A DNA stretch of 64,000 nt from positions 52,642,708 through 52,706,707 of the forward strand of contig CM055099.1 in NCBI GenBank assembly GCA_029204225.1, read 5' to 3'. A program made the translations under genes and the position numbers. Each line of letters begins with the position of its first letter. Position 1 is the first letter of the stretch. The notes under the pieces were generated by a model. The model was not told the DNA's origin. It worked only from the letters and a program-made list of their open reading frames with translations, and searched no databases. Shown here in pieces: positions 1 through 10,801 of the stretch. This DNA is from Diphasiastrum complanatum (taxonomy: Eukaryota > Streptophyta > Lycopodiopsida > Lycopodiales > Lycopodiaceae).

Positions 1-287
1 GCAGCAAACTCAAGCTCCACCTCTTGTAGTAGCTCACATTGCATCCTTCCTCATTCCTAGGACATGATGACATTATATTATATATTAGACTGTCATTTAT
101 ATCGCACATGTTTTTCTTACATTACATTTCATGTCTCGGTGCCTAGGTCAGTTTTAGCTTATTTAGTAGTTTATCTACATGTACTTTCTTAACCATTTTT
201 GAAGACGTTTTATGCGCTCCCACTTATACCACACACTTGACATGTACCTTTTAGTCTTATATGCCATTTGGCATGCAAAAGACATTA
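1..287 (+). mobile_element. LINE-1 fragment: 3' UTR and 3' hairpin only
   Basis: This is the 3' untranslated end of a LINE of the same family as the two copies that follow. About 100 bases before position 287 align by eye with the ends at 1196-1310 and 5380-5476 (shared words: GACGTTTTATGCGCTCCC, ACACTTGACATGTAC). It carries the family hairpin: outer arms GTCTT (254-258) and AAGAC (279-283), inner arms ATGCC (261-265) and GGCAT (270-274). Instead of a TC tail it runs directly into the next LINE copy at about 287. No coding sequence is visible in 1-260. Confidence 0.75.
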
Positions 288-290
288 ATG

Positions 291-689
291 AACATTAGTT
301 GGCCATTGAGACCGGCAGATATAGTGACACCCCACGAGAGGCCCGGTTTTGTCCGTATATGTGATATTCATGAGACCGAGGATGAGTCACATTTTCTCTT
401 CAAATGCCCAGCTTATTATGAGATACGAGGGAGATACTATTGTTTATTCAGGGAGCACCCAGCCACACTCTCTACCTTGATCTCATATGAGGACCCCAGA
501 TGTGTCACACTGATGATCCGAGAGATGTTAGACCTGAGGATGAGGAAACATGATACAGATACACCTTCCTTGGTACAGTTGAGCATCAGTGAGTACTTAT
601 CCCGCCGGAGACTGAGATCCAAGGTACCTCTGAGTAGTGATTGTAATGGAGAGGCTGAGATTCCAGACGCTTCCAAACATAGGCAGTAG
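291..689 (+). pseudogene. LINE ORF2 C-terminal zinc-binding domain
   Basis: The open frame encodes the end of a LINE ORF2 protein. The visible signature is a zinc-binding cluster common at the C terminus of plant LINE reverse transcriptases: a Cys in RICDIH, then EDESHFLFKCPAYYEIRGRY with His and Cys ligands. The same block recurs in LINE-A (about 4975-5050) and, on the minus strand, in LINE-B (about 10860-10980). The remainder is basic and Ser-rich and ends in a stop at 689. There is no reverse-transcriptase palm here because the copy is truncated. The first in-frame Met upstream lies in the 3' hairpin of LINE-1, so it is not the natural start. Confidence 0.7.
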
Positions 690-1269
690 AGATAGTGTCC
701 ACGCCCAGAGAGACAACCAGGTCCCATGTCTCAGTCCAAAGCGTCAAGGCAGCAGAGACGGCACCAACAGCCCACCAAACGACAGAGGTTCGCGGCACAT
801 TCAGTGATACCCTCACAGCACACCATACATCATTTCTTCCAGGATCCACTTAGTGTTTGAGGATGAGGATTATGACGACGACGAGGATGATAGCTGCTCA
901 CATGCTCATAGGGATCAGAGACAGTGTACCCCCCCACCATCACGCTACTACCAAGATCACCAAACATCCTATGCAGAGACGTACTACTACACATGCTCAT
1001 GCTCACAGACGACGCCAGCAGACTCCAGTGCTCTCTCATGTTGTCGCTCGCATTACATCTTTTTACAGTAGCATCAGCAGCACAGTAGGAGTAGCAGTAG
1101 CATCATAGCCTTGACATCTTGACATAGATACAGATGATTATTATGCACGCACACTTTTGCATACGTGTCCATTGTAGTTTTAGTTTGTACTAGATGTTTT
1201 TCTTTATTACAGTTTTGGAGACATTTTATACGCTCCCATGGTTACCACATACTTGACATGTACTTATTA

Positions 1270-1298
1270 GTCTTATATGCCTTTGGCATGGAAAAGAC
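1270..1298 (+). other. LINE 3' hairpin (LINE-2)
   Basis: Two-storey stem: outer arms GTCTT (1270-1274) and AAGAC (1294-1298), inner arms ATGCC (1277-1281) and GGCAT (1285-1289) around a TTT loop. It sits 13 bases before the (TC)n tail, as in the other copies. By analogy with stringent-type LINEs it would be the site where the reverse transcriptase binds its own RNA; that role is inferred. Confidence 0.7.
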
Positions 1299-1307
1299 AT
1301 TAATAAA

Positions 1308-1311
<4 letters not shown>

Positions 1312-1393
<82 letters not shown>
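1312..1393 (+). repeat. (TC)n tract, about 82 bp
   Basis: Uninterrupted TC dinucleotide repeat forming both the tail of LINE-2 and the 5' boundary of LINE-A. Ser-Leu and Arg-Glu repeat reading frames across it are artefacts. Confidence 0.95.
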
Positions 1394-1395
<2 letters not shown>

Positions 1396-1472
1396 CACAG
1401 CGATGGCGATGGCAGCTCTGTCTCCAACGATGGCTGCCCTGTCCTAGACCCTGCCCTGGTCCGCCCTCCACC

Positions 1473-2803
1473 ATGGCCCCTCCTCCTCCTCGCGCCCCTG
1501 CTCGTAGATCAGCACGATCCCCAGCCACCTCCTCACTCGCTCACCACCCCTCGCTGCCCCTTCCCCTAACCCCCTCACTGCTCCTTCTCCTTCCCCCCTC
1601 ACTGCCCCTTCCCCTAACCCCCTCGCTGCCCCTTCTTCCCCTTCCCCCCTCGCTGCTGCTCCTCCTTCGCCTTCCCCCCTCGCTGCTCCATCCCCCCCCC
1701 TCGCTGACCTCCCTGATCTCCTAGCTGCATCTCCCTCACCCATCCTTCTCGTTGACCCCTCCTTGTCACTTATTGAAAGCTTCACAGTTGACACATACTC
1801 CTTGCTGACCACAACCTCACCTCACCCCCTCGCTGATCCCTCACCTCACCCCCTCGCTGATCTCTCACCTCACCTCATTTTCATTCCAGCCCCCCCCCTC
1901 GCTGCCACTTCACCTCACCCCCTTGATGACCCATCTCCCTCTCCTGCTACAACTCCCACCCCCCTCTCTGATGGCTGCTCCCCTGATTCAGCTCCTCTTC
2001 TGTCTTTAGACCCTATTCTTCCCACACAGATCATTGCTCACTCTTCCTCCTTCACAACACCACAGTCTACAGCCAATATTCCGTATACGCCTTCTAAATC
2101 AATTGAACTTTTTTCATCTTGGCAGATTGATCAATTCAAGGTAGATTTCCAGTTTTTGCAGTATGAAATTTCACAGCTGAAAGGAACGGTTACGTCTTTG
2201 ATCAACGAGAAGAAGCTATTGCAGTCCAAGGTTGCCTCACTCGAACAATCCATCGGAATCAAATAGGCCGCAGCTTCGGAATCGACCACCAACATGCTAC
2301 GGGAGCTAGAAACCAAGATTGAGAAGCAACACGAAGAGGCCCTTTCCTGGGCATCAGTTTTGAAAAAGGGCACCAAACCCAGCGCTCCCATCTCCTCAGT
2401 TATCTCAGCCACCATCTCGGAAGAGAAATCTCGAGACCAAAAAGCCCACAATATTAGAGTTCGTGGAGTTCTAGATACACAGGATGCATTGGCTGAAGCT
2501 AAACACTTTCTCGACATCACTCTCGGGCACAAGACAAAGGGGTTAGACACCGCATGGAGGACCACTAGAGATGCAGCCACACTCATTATTCGTTTCACCT
2601 CCCTCAAGAGCCGCCGAGATGCTTTGCGGTGCAGAGCTAAGCTACATGGTGCCACTATCTATATGGACGACGACCTCACATATATCCAGGTAGAGGAGAG
2701 GCGTAAGGCCTTTCAGGCAGCCCGTGAGTCTGGCAGACGAGTCATTTACCGAGATGGACGAGTGCGTTTTCTTGACAGCGCACCTAGCAGGTCCCAATGC
2801 TAG
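1473..2803 (+). pseudogene. LINE-A ORF1: coiled coil plus RRM-like RNA-binding protein
   Basis: ORF1 proteins of L1-like LINEs bind LINE RNA and form the ribonucleoprotein needed for retrotransposition. The likely start is ATG 1473 (MAPPPPRAP), comparable to MAPRNKR in LINE-B. A long low-complexity Pro/Leu/Ser region made of CCCCCTCGCTGA-type repeats (1540-1960) follows and contains a frameshift. The main frame then runs through a helical segment (SQLKGTVTSLINEKKLLQSK), an in-frame TAG at 2264-2266, a second helix, and an RRM-like domain with NIRVRGV, LDTAWRTTRD, ALRCRAKLHG and YMDDDLTY. The same blocks occur in LINE-B and LINE-C, so this is a family protein, broken here by at least one stop and one frameshift. 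Confidence 0.75.
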
Positions 2804-2829
2804 GGATTTGGGGTCCCCGGGTTCGGGAG

Positions 2830-3985
2830 TGCCCCAGGGCCCCATCCACACCATCTCCGGATTGGAGTATGGAATTGTGATGGTTTACACTCATCTTCCA
2901 TTGCTGGCGACTTGATCGATTTCATCACTGACTAGATCAGCTAGCGGTCGTGGATCCGGAGGTGTTGCATGTTTATACAAAGAGTCTCTTCATCCGAGCA
3001 TTGAGTTCATCAGACACGACGAGCATGCACGGTATATACGGATTCATATTGCTAGGCAGGATATTGGTTTGGACAGGGACCTCTTTGTGGCGGCCTGTTA
3101 TTTTCCTCCAGAGTCTTCGTCCTTTGCTGAGGGCACAGGCTCACCCTACCTTGATTTATCGCCTGATATTATCAAATTCGTAGAGCAAGGGCATATTCTC
3201 CTCACTGGAGATTTTAATGCCCGAACCTCTTCACGGCAGTCAGAGTTTATTGACATCACCGACCAACTCCGCGTTCATGCCCTTGACATCGATGATATGG
3301 GAGTTACCAGGATTTCAGAGGACAGCCTGGGACCTACTACCCCTTACGGTGAGCATTTATTGCAGTTTGGAGAGGCCCATGAGTTAGCCATTTACAATGG
3401 CCTAACTTGTTGGCCAAAATCTGGCAGCTATACTTGTCACCCTCACAGTGGTGGACATAGTGTTGTGGATTATCTCATGGGATCACCATCTTCCATACCT
3501 CTCATCTCTGATTTTCATGTATCTCCCACCACTCTCTCTGATCATTCCTTTCTCTCCTTCGATATCGGCCGCCTCCCACCTCCCCAGCCATCCTCACACC
3601 CCCTGCTTACATGGGCACCCAAGTATACATTCAGTTCTCTCTATACACCAGTCTACCAGGAGTTCCTAACCTCCTTGCTCCATTCCTTCCCTCGCAATAG
3701 TACAGTCGAGACTCAAGCTGCCTTTTTTAGCATTTCTCTTCACACCGCTGCTTCTCTTGCTTTTCCATTGAAACCCCATAAAAGCAGAGGCACCCGCTCC
3801 TCATTGATACGACCCCCACACCCCCCGTGGTATGATGCTGAATGTTGCTCTCTTCATCAGATTGTCACCCATGCCCGCACTCACGATCCTCATCTTCTCC
3901 ACTCCGCCAGGTGCTCTTACCGTCGCACACTCCGCCGAAAAAAGCGTATCTATGATGACTCCAAAGGAACGCAGTACTAGTATCC
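2830..3985 (+). pseudogene. LINE-A ORF2 N-terminus: APE-like endonuclease
   Basis: The endonuclease nicks target DNA to prime reverse transcription. Visible motifs: WNCDGLHS near 2865-2890 (strand 1 of the fold), GSGGVACLYK at about 2955, then an open frame 3069-3980 with FVAACYFPP, LLTGDFNAR (catalytic Asp-Asn), VVDYLMGSP and the terminal SDH motif (LSDHSFLSFD). The part carrying the catalytic Glu (AETH in LINE-B) seems deleted near 2920-2950, and frames shift before 3069. It ends close to 3985, where the reverse-transcriptase core should begin but is missing. Confidence 0.8.
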
Positions 3986-3999
3986 CCGACCAGAGAGGG

Positions 4000-4762
4000 T
4001 TTGCAGAGGCAGCTGGATTGTTTACAGGGATTTTGTACCAGATGGGGGTTGGGGGTGAACACTGCGAAGACCAAGGTTATGGTCTTCAACACTTCTCGAG
4101 CCTTCATGCAGCGCCAGGAGCTCATCCTAGATGGACATGCCTTAGAGGTAGTTTCCTCTTATACCTATTTGGGGATACTATTTTCTGGTCCTACCTTCAG
4201 CATGCGGCAGGCTGCCACCACCCGACTTGGGAAGGGGCATTCCTCTCTTGTTCAGCTTGAGCGGTTCTATTTCAGGAAGCTCATCCGAGATGTTCGCAGT
4301 AAGTGTAGACTCTTTGATACTATTGTCACCCCCACAGCCTTATATGCAGCAGAGACATGGTGCACCGGCCTCCCTTCATCACATTGGGCCAGCATTTCAC
4401 GATTGCAGACCACCATGTTAGCTCGTATGATTCGAGCGAAGCCCTCGGTTAAACATGAGATCCTTCTTGCAGAGTTTGCCGTTCCACCCATTCAGATATA
4501 TGCCGCGTTCCAGCTTATCACATACATTCAGAGAATCCAGGCTCTGCCCGATGAGGATAAGAGATATACACAGACAACACTTGTCTCCTCACACTTTCTT
4601 CATGACCAGGGTTATCGACTGTCGTGGTTCTCTCAGGCATCCCATTTCCTCCTTGAGTCATTTGGTATCTCCATTACAGAGCTCCCCTCATGTACTCATC
4701 AGTATATCAGGCGCATCTTATATCGAGCATATCTGTACTTGGGGGCGACAGCTTGGGGTTAA
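4000..4762 (+). pseudogene. LINE-A ORF2: end of reverse transcriptase and linker
   Basis: An open frame beginning QRQLDCLQGFCTRWGLGVN followed by KTKVMVFNTSR, the block just downstream of the YADD active site in LINE reverse transcriptases; LINE-B has the equivalent sequence just after its YADD. It continues SYTYLGILFSG, TALYAAETW and a long helical region typical of the connection between RT and zinc finger. The fingers and palm are absent, so no polymerase could be made. A stop at 4760-4762 breaks the frame; homology continues in other frames to about 5290 through the zinc finger (FIFRCPVYYEIRGRYHC, preceded by in-frame stops). Confidence 0.75.
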
Positions 4763-5433
4763 ACTCGGCTACTACTAGACTCATTTTATTGAGCTTGACA
4801 TAGCAGGGTTCCCGGCCTTACCGCATTATTTGGACTCGAGACTATCACATTGCCTCAGATTTACATTGGGACAGCTCCGCGTATCATCACATTAGTTGGC
4901 TATTGAGAATGGTAGATTCCAGGGTACCCCGAGAGAGGAGCGGATTTGCCAGTTAGGCTCTTTAGAGGAGGTGGAGTCATAGGAGCACTTTATCTTTAGG
5001 TGCCCGGTATATTACGAGATCAGAGGGAGATACCACTGTTTGTTCCGAGACACACCTGTCACCTTACGATCGCTCATAGCTTATGAGAATTCCCGATGTG
5101 CGGCACTCATGATACGAGAGATGTTTATACTACGACAGGATTTGTATCAGACAGCCCGTCAAGTTTCTCAGCCTCAGATCACTTCTTTCTTCTCCAGGAG
5201 GAGAAGACGTTTTGATGACGGTGCCGATGACCTACTTACCCACAGAGACCAGAGACAGTGTCCCACACATACCCATGTTGCAGCACGAGCTCCAGTATAC
5301 ATGCTCCCACATGTTTCTTATAGCATCACATCTATTTCAGTTTATAGCTTTAGCTTTAGATACTTTTGTTACTGTTTTGGAGACGTTTCATATGCTCCTA
5401 TGGTTACCACACACTTGACATGTACATTTACTA

Positions 5434-5463
5434 GTCTTATATGCCTTTTGGCATGGAAAAGAC
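5434..5463 (+). other. LINE 3' hairpin (LINE-A)
   Basis: Outer arms GTCTT (5434-5438) and AAGAC (5459-5463), inner arms ATGCC (5441-5445) and GGCAT (5450-5454), loop TTTT. It is followed by ATTAATAAAGCTTTC and a short TC-rich tail to about 5500. Best-preserved copy of the family structure. Confidence 0.75.
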
Positions 5464-5500
5464 ATTAATAAAGCTTTCTTCTTTCTTCTCTCTCTCTCTT

Positions 5501-5929
5501 TCCATGGCATCCTATTTCAGTAGCAGCAAGACATGATGGCAGCACTTTGTATCATTATGTCACTACTTTGTAGATGGACATATAAAGGATAACACTAGTT
5601 TAAATATCTAGTTCAGCACATTAAACAGTTGGTGTGAGGCACTTGGACAGTGAAACGCCTTTTAGGAAACCGAGGACATAGCCAATGGGTTATTTTTCCA
5701 AACAACAAACCTCACTCTATGGACAAGAGATCGACCCCAGTTGTACGAACATAGGAAGTCGGGGCCTCTATGTGTTGGAACAACTTGATGTCCCAACCAC
5801 ACCCCTTGTGAGTACCCTTCTAAACTTGTAACATACATCCATCATTGAAAGCAAGGGATTTTGTTCTTTATGAAGACTCATGAAAGTTGAGAGAGGAGCC
5901 TACAAATGCTTCCTTGTCATCTACAATGG
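5501..5929 (+). other. No gene recognised
   Basis: About 430 bases after the LINE-A tail show no open frame longer than chance, no splice-flanked exon and no repeat I can match elsewhere in the window. Confidence 0.5.
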
Positions 5930-6241
5930 CGTCTCTAGGTGGTCATCCTCGGGTGATTTTACTTCCCATCCACACAGCGAAGGATGTAATGTAGTGGACT
6001 ATCTCATGTGGTCATAGTCTTTCATTCGTCATATCTCTAATTTCACTATTTCCCCCATGGCCCTTTTTTTTTCCCACTCTTACCTTCTCACCTTCGCTCT
6101 ATAATAAAGCTCCCACCCTCACATGCATCCCAAGCCTGTCGTGCTCCATTTTACACTTTCTATACATCCCAGATTCCCCTTTACCAAGACTTATTGCATT
6201 CCCTATCATTCTTCCAATACTCTCCCACTGTGGATCTACAA
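5930..6241 (+). pseudogene. LINE-D fragment: decayed endonuclease
   Basis: A degraded copy of the APE endonuclease segment seen at 3420-3720. Conceptual translation shows HPHSEGCNVVDYLMWS, matching HPHSGGHSVVDYLMGS of LINE-A, followed by stops and frame changes; the DNA downstream keeps the order of the LINE-A segment, including the wording around TCTCCCACTGTGGA. Neither end of the LINE is present. Confidence 0.6.
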
Positions 6242-6283
6242 ATACTTGGATTTTTTGATTTAACTGAGTGCTAAATCGAGTAT
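6242..6283 (-). pseudogene. Copia RNase H end, part split off by the hAT insertion
   Basis: Read on the minus strand, the bases left of the hAT continue the copia RNase H C-terminus that resumes at 23354. The 8-bp hAT target duplication falls just after a FTKAL-type motif that is common at the end of copia polyproteins. Neither part reaches an LTR. Confidence 0.65.
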
Positions 6284-6291
6284 GTTCGTCT
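6284..6291. repeat. 8-bp target-site duplication of the hAT, left copy
   Basis: GTTCGTCT here and again at 23346-23353, identical 8 of 8. Eight-base duplications are the rule for hAT transposases. Confidence 0.85.
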
Positions 6292-6330
6292 CATAGATGC
6301 CCAGAAACGCGTTTCTGAAACCGCGTTTCT
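6292..6330 (+). repeat. hAT left terminal inverted repeat
   Basis: Begins CATAGATGCC, then a perfect 14-bp palindrome (6303-6316, AGAAACGCGTTTCT) and a second CGCGTTTCT. The right end (23309-23345, inverted) shares the 10 terminal bases and the following TTTCTGAAAC/GCGTTTCT block with a 4-base offset. Confidence 0.8.
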
Positions 6331-7194
6331 CCTCCTTGAAACATGTTAAAAAAAAACGGTTTATTAAAATGTTTTTGCTCTTCACGGCTAGAATCGTGCC
6401 AGCCGCGGAGGAGCTAAATTTTTTTATTTTGATCTACAAGTGTCCGATCGAGGCGTGTGCATAGTCGGCAGGCATCTACTCGGCGATACGGAGGTGGTGT
6501 GCATGGTGCCAGGGGGATCTGAGCTTCGTGGAGATCGAAACGATCAATTTTCGATTTTTGGTAAGTGTAGGCTTGTTTTTTTGCAAGTGTTGACATTGAG
6601 CTGTAGGCAACCAAATCAAGCATAGTTTGGCTCTAGACCACCTTTCTTCATGCCCACGGTGATTCCTATGGGGTCAGTTTCAACCATTACGGCACGCCTT
6701 GCGAGATTTGAACACCACAATCCAAATGCTTGTTTCTTTTTGCCATTTTCACACAATGACTTGTGGGCAACCAATTCAGGTGATGTCTGAGCCTAGAATG
6801 CATTTCCACATGCCTGCAGAGACTCCTGTAACATCCGTTCCGCCCATTTACGTCCGTATCACAATTTCAATTTCCATGCCCTAATTCCATGTTTTTTAGG
6901 GTTTGGGCGTGGAGCATCGTGCAAGCATCTGCCAGTAGCGTGGTTTAGGCCTGCACTGGACTCCTTTACGCCTGCAAGGACTCCCACGCTAGCGTCAGTC
7001 GCCCGTTTTCGCTCACACTGGAATTATTCTATCCCTCGCCCTAGTCTCGTGTGTTTTTTGGCACTTGCTATGATTTTACTAGAATCAATGTGACGCGTGC
7101 TCGGATGTGTTCAGCTCTGTTTTAGGCTGGTAATGTTTTTCAATGCAATGTGTTTTCTTCTACTGAATGGTTGCTTGCTTGCTTTTGTTTGCAG
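6331..7194 (+). other. hAT 5' region, no coding exon identified
   Basis: Leader of the hAT between terminal repeat and first recognisable exon. It ends in a pyrimidine-rich stretch and TTTGCAG at 7188-7194, a good splice acceptor, so an upstream noncoding exon and an intron are likely. The short open frames here show nothing I recognise. Confidence 0.5.
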
Positions 7195-9832
7195 GTTTGA
7201 TCTCGTGTTGACACGATGCTGGTGCAGGTCCGAGGCCTTTGGGGCGAGGTTGAGCTTACTAAGGGGGATGTGGCTACACACCATGGCACGGGAGTCCGTA
7301 GATGGAGATGCTTGCACTGTGGTGGTCTCTTCACAGGATCACTTACCAGGGTTAGGGCTCACCTACTGACCACGAGCGCCATGTACACAGCAGAGAGAGG
7401 TTAGGCCCAGACAGCAGACCCTTGATCGATGCGGGTGGCAGAGAGAGCAGCAGGCTCGGTGCACTCGACTTGCTGGCCAGTTCTTTTACGAGTGCAACAT
7501 TCCTTTTGTTGTTGCTGACACTTGGGTGTTCAGGAAGTTTTGCGCAAAGATGGCAGCCGTGAATGCTACATGGACGCCTCCCAGACGAGAGGTATTGCGA
7601 GGCAGGATGCTTCGTCAGGAGGACGACGCGAAAGCTGAGTTCCATTCACTCAGCTTGGCAGATGTAAGTACTTTGTTTCCATAAACCCATTGCATGCGTT
7701 TAGGGTTTACTCGTGGCACAATTTTTGCATGTGGCTAATGGGTGTTTTGTGGCAGGTATGGATGCACGATATTGAGTGATGGATGGACCGACATTCGTCG
7801 ACGATCCGTCATCAATGTCTTGATTTCTTGCCCAGTTGGCACAGTATTCCTACGTGGCATGGATGCCACTCGAGGGGTGGTGACGCCATCACAACCGATT
7901 TCATATGGGAGGTTATTAGAGATGTTATTGCTGACATTGGGGTGAAGAATGTGGTTCAGGTTGTCACGGACAACGCTTTGAACTGCAAGCAGATGGGAGA
8001 GATTATGACAAGGGAGCACCCCAGCATTCTGTGGACACCCTGTGTTGCACATTGCATAGACTTGCTCATCCATGACCTATGTGCACTTCCATGGATCGGA
8101 GAGGTATTGGTTTCTCCATTTGCTATGCTATCTTGATTGACGCCTGCTCCATGCTGCTAAACACATCTCAACTACCGTCTAAATTCTTTACTGGATGTCT
8201 GTGTTGCAGGTCACTTCTACGGCCATGCGCCTGGTCACTTTTGTTACCAGGAAGAGGCGTGTGCTGGCCCTATTCCGCACCTTCTCGCACCTAAACCTGA
8301 AGAAGCCAGCACCCACACGCTTTGCCTTTTACTTCTTGGTGCTAGAGCGATTAGTAGTAGTAAAGGACGCATTGCTGCGGATGGTTTCCAGCGAGGCCTT
8401 CCGAGAGTTCATGGACATCCCACATTCGGCCTTTTTCCAGTCCACTGTGTTCGGCGATGAGTTTTGGACACATGTTGAGGAGATTATTGGGGTCCTTCTA
8501 CCCATTTTCAGAGTGCTGCGCCTGGTAGACCGTGAGGGGTGCACTCTCGGCCTCATTTACGAGTTCATGGACCGCATCGGCGAGGAGATTCTGACGTCAG
8601 CCTTGGACGAGCACATGTATGACTCTTCAGTGTCTAGTTTGTTGTTTCCCACTCAAGTCTGATTCGTTTCTTTTATGCTATGGTTATATGATTGTTGTAA
8701 TTTGTCTGCTGCAAGAGGCGCGAGATCTCACGTATCTGGGAGGCTAGATGGGACTACTTCCACCGATCCATTCACGCCGTAGCCCACATATTGCACCCCT
8801 TGTGGCGTGAGACTCGGGATCGGGACGATCGGGAGTTGCACCGGGGATGGGTGGAGTACACGGAGTCCGTATGGCCTGGACCAGGTACGTGTGATAAATT
8901 GCTTGGTAGCCTTAGTACTGCAGTAGTGACTGTAGTGTGCTCATTGCTAGTGTGTGAATTCAAGAGGACTTACACGTGCCATGTTTTTTCTTCTGTCAAC
9001 AGGTCCGATGCTCACTAACATTGCATACCAGCTGCTGATCTTTGAGCGCTACCAGTTTCCTTTCGATGGAGAGCAGAGTCGGCGGAGGGAGGATATGTTG
9101 AGGCCTGTTACATGGTGGGGCTACCATGGGCGTGGCATAGGTGACCTGCGACGACTGGCCGCGAGAGTCCTTGAACAGGACTGTTCAGCAGGAGCTTGCG
9201 AGCGGAATTGGAGCACCTGGTCCCTGTATCACACACAGAAGAGGAACAGGTTGTCCATCGAGCAGTGTAGGCAGTTGGTGTTTGTGAACACCAATGGCCG
9301 TATGCTGAGGCGCACACGAGGAGGAGGACAGATGCTCGAGGTGAGTCACATCATCACCCCCTGTTTCTTGCTATGCTTTGACGAACTGAATTTCGAATTA
9401 TGCAATGAATTGCTGACAAAAATGTATTGTTTTTGGTTGCAGGTGAACCCTGACACTTGCTTGGTGGATTCGGCAGCTGCTGTTCCTAGGGCACCACCCA
9501 CGCAGGAGGAGATGGTTGATGAGATTTATAGAGAGTTCTATAGACAGGCACAGGTTGATGCACGGGCTCTACGGTGTTCGAGGAGGGCAAACAGGCAGAG
9601 GGATAGGGTTGAGGAGGGGGATGATGAGGGCTTGGAGGGTGGAGAGGAGCTTGGGGTTGACTATCAGGAGGAGGAGTGGGTTGAGGGAGATATGGAGGAC
9701 GATGAGGAGATGGGGGCGGAGGCACAGGGGGATGACCTGCTGGTGGACCCTGATGCGGACATAGAGGAGGATCTAGCCATTCCTGCACATAGGCCTAGGG
9801 GGAGACCTAGAGGTTCTGGCGGGGGGCGCTGA
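7195..9832 (+). CDS. hAT-family transposase: BED finger, DUF659, C-terminal dimerisation domain
   Basis: Would cut and paste the surrounding hAT element in the nucleus. Exons by eye: 7195 (ATG 7216)-about 7662 with a BED-type zinc finger (WRCLHCGGLFTGSLTRVRAH) and the DUF659 lead-in (FFYECNIPFVVADTWVFRKF); about 7756-8103 with the DUF659 core (SDGWTDIRRRSVINVLISCP, VVQVVTDNALNCKQ, WTPCVAHCIDLL); 8210-about 8630; 8715-8883 (RREISRIWEARWDYFHR); 9003-9340 with the hAT C-terminal domain (CERNWSTWSLYHTQKRNRLS); 9444-9832, an acidic tail ending in an AT-hook-like RPRGRPRG. Introns have GT-AG ends (for example 8104-8209, 8884-9002, 9341-9443). Two frame breaks, near 7371-7400 and near the G-rich run at 7870-7885, make this copy probably inactive unless they are sequence errors. 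Confidence 0.8.
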
Positions 9833-10149
9833 GTTCGCTTTTTGTAGACAGGAGTGGAGCATCACAGGCAACCGTCAGCCAGGCATCATCACAGTGGGTA
9901 GGGCCATCCCAGGGCATAGGATCACAACCACCTCACATACAGACACGCAGGGGTAGACACAGGGGTGGGGGCAGGCAGAGGCAGAGGTAGAGGCAGGGGG
10001 AGGATCCAGAGCCAGAGCACGCAGCAGAGCCAGGGCCACACCACGGCATACGGCTCCCTCCAGTTCTGATTCATCTGCAGACCCTTGGGATTTGCAGTCA
10101 GGCATAGATTCAGATGATAGTTCCTACCATGACTCTGACAAGTCTTAGT
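9833..10149 (+). pseudogene. Possible lost extension of the hAT transposase C-terminus
   Basis: Beyond the stop at 9830-9832 the DNA stays coding-like in shifting frames: a Gln/Ser-rich stretch, an Arg-Gly-rich stretch near 9950-10000 and a Ser/Asp-rich end (GIDSDDSSYHDSDKS) closing with a stop at 10147-10149. This may be the original tail of the transposase after frameshifts, or simply 3' UTR. Confidence 0.3.
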
Positions 10150-10266
10150 TGTGTAGTTTTCATTACGTTCATGGAACATCAGTGTACCCCATTTTGGTGC
10201 CATGTGGCCCGATATTATATATTATGATGATCCTCTTCACAACAGTGTAACGATTCAGTACTGTTC

Positions 10267-10419
<153 letters not shown>

Positions 10420-10440
10420 CAGAATTAGAATTATATTAAT

Positions 10441-10470
10441 GTCTGTCAAGTGCCCGAGGGCACATAAGAC
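10441..10470 (-). other. LINE 3' hairpin (LINE-B), with compensatory changes
   Basis: On the minus strand: outer arms GTCT/AGAC, inner arms GTGCCC/GGGCAC. The other copies have ATGCC/GGCAT, so both sides of the stem changed together. It lies the same distance before ATTAAT and the TC tail. Covariation points to selection on RNA structure. Confidence 0.7.
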
Positions 10471-10801
10471 AAGAGAAACAAAGCTTAACCTCCAGCTCTG
10501 TCAAGGGTACAACATCACTACCTTAACCACCAGCTACACAGAGGAAAAGAGAGAACTGAAATAAGTTAACTAACTGGCTAGGTGGATATAAAAAACTGCG
10601 TGATTTGGTGAGAAGCAGGTGTTGGCCTCGGGTGAAGAGCCCTGGGCCTGGAGGAGCGAAGAGGACGCTGGAGCTTTGGTCGTCGTACTGGAATGTCCAT
10701 CTCACTATCAGAAGTCTCATCTCTATCCCTCTTCTGAAAAAAGTGTGTAATGTGGGACTAGCTATGATCCACATCAGAAACATCCAATAAAAAGGAAGAT
10801 C

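Larger units (their letters stand above)
288..1393 (+). mobile_element. LINE-2: 5'-truncated LINE with zinc-finger end, 3' UTR and (TC)n tail
   Basis: A 5'-truncated LINE that starts inside the C-terminal zinc-finger region of ORF2 and continues through a 3' UTR to a (TC)n tail. The start matches by eye the stretch at about 4890 in LINE-A (ACATTAGTTGGC followed by TATTGAGA or CATTGAGA). The 3' hairpin is at 1270-1298 (GTCTT/AAGAC outside, ATGCC/GGCAT inside), followed by ATTAATAAAGCTTTC and the TC tract. The copy abuts LINE-1 with no spacer, so the two lie head to tail. Confidence 0.75.
1394..5500 (+). mobile_element. LINE-A: near full-length but internally deleted APE-type LINE
   Basis: Reads in order: Pro/Ser-rich ORF1 start (1473), coiled coil and RNA-binding domain of ORF1 (to 2803), APE endonuclease (about 2850-3700), end of the reverse transcriptase (4000-4760), zinc finger (4930-5290), 3' UTR, hairpin (5434-5463) and a short TC-rich tail (5477-5500). 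The catalytic palm of the reverse transcriptase is missing: the sequence jumps at about 3985-4005 from just after the endonuclease to the region that follows the YADD box in LINE-B. The copy is therefore dead. Its 5' end abuts a (TC)n tract. Confidence 0.8.

Noticed and set aside
437-849. Minus-strand frames over the LINE-2 zinc-finger region
   Set aside because: Shadows of the plus-strand LINE ORF2 end.
1165-1569. Open frames with long Ser-Leu repeats, and Arg-Glu repeats on the other strand (also at 10202-10564, 21021-21503, 22453-22887, 43293-43650, 52870-53087)
   Set aside because: They are translations of TC/GA microsatellites and have no other coding signal.
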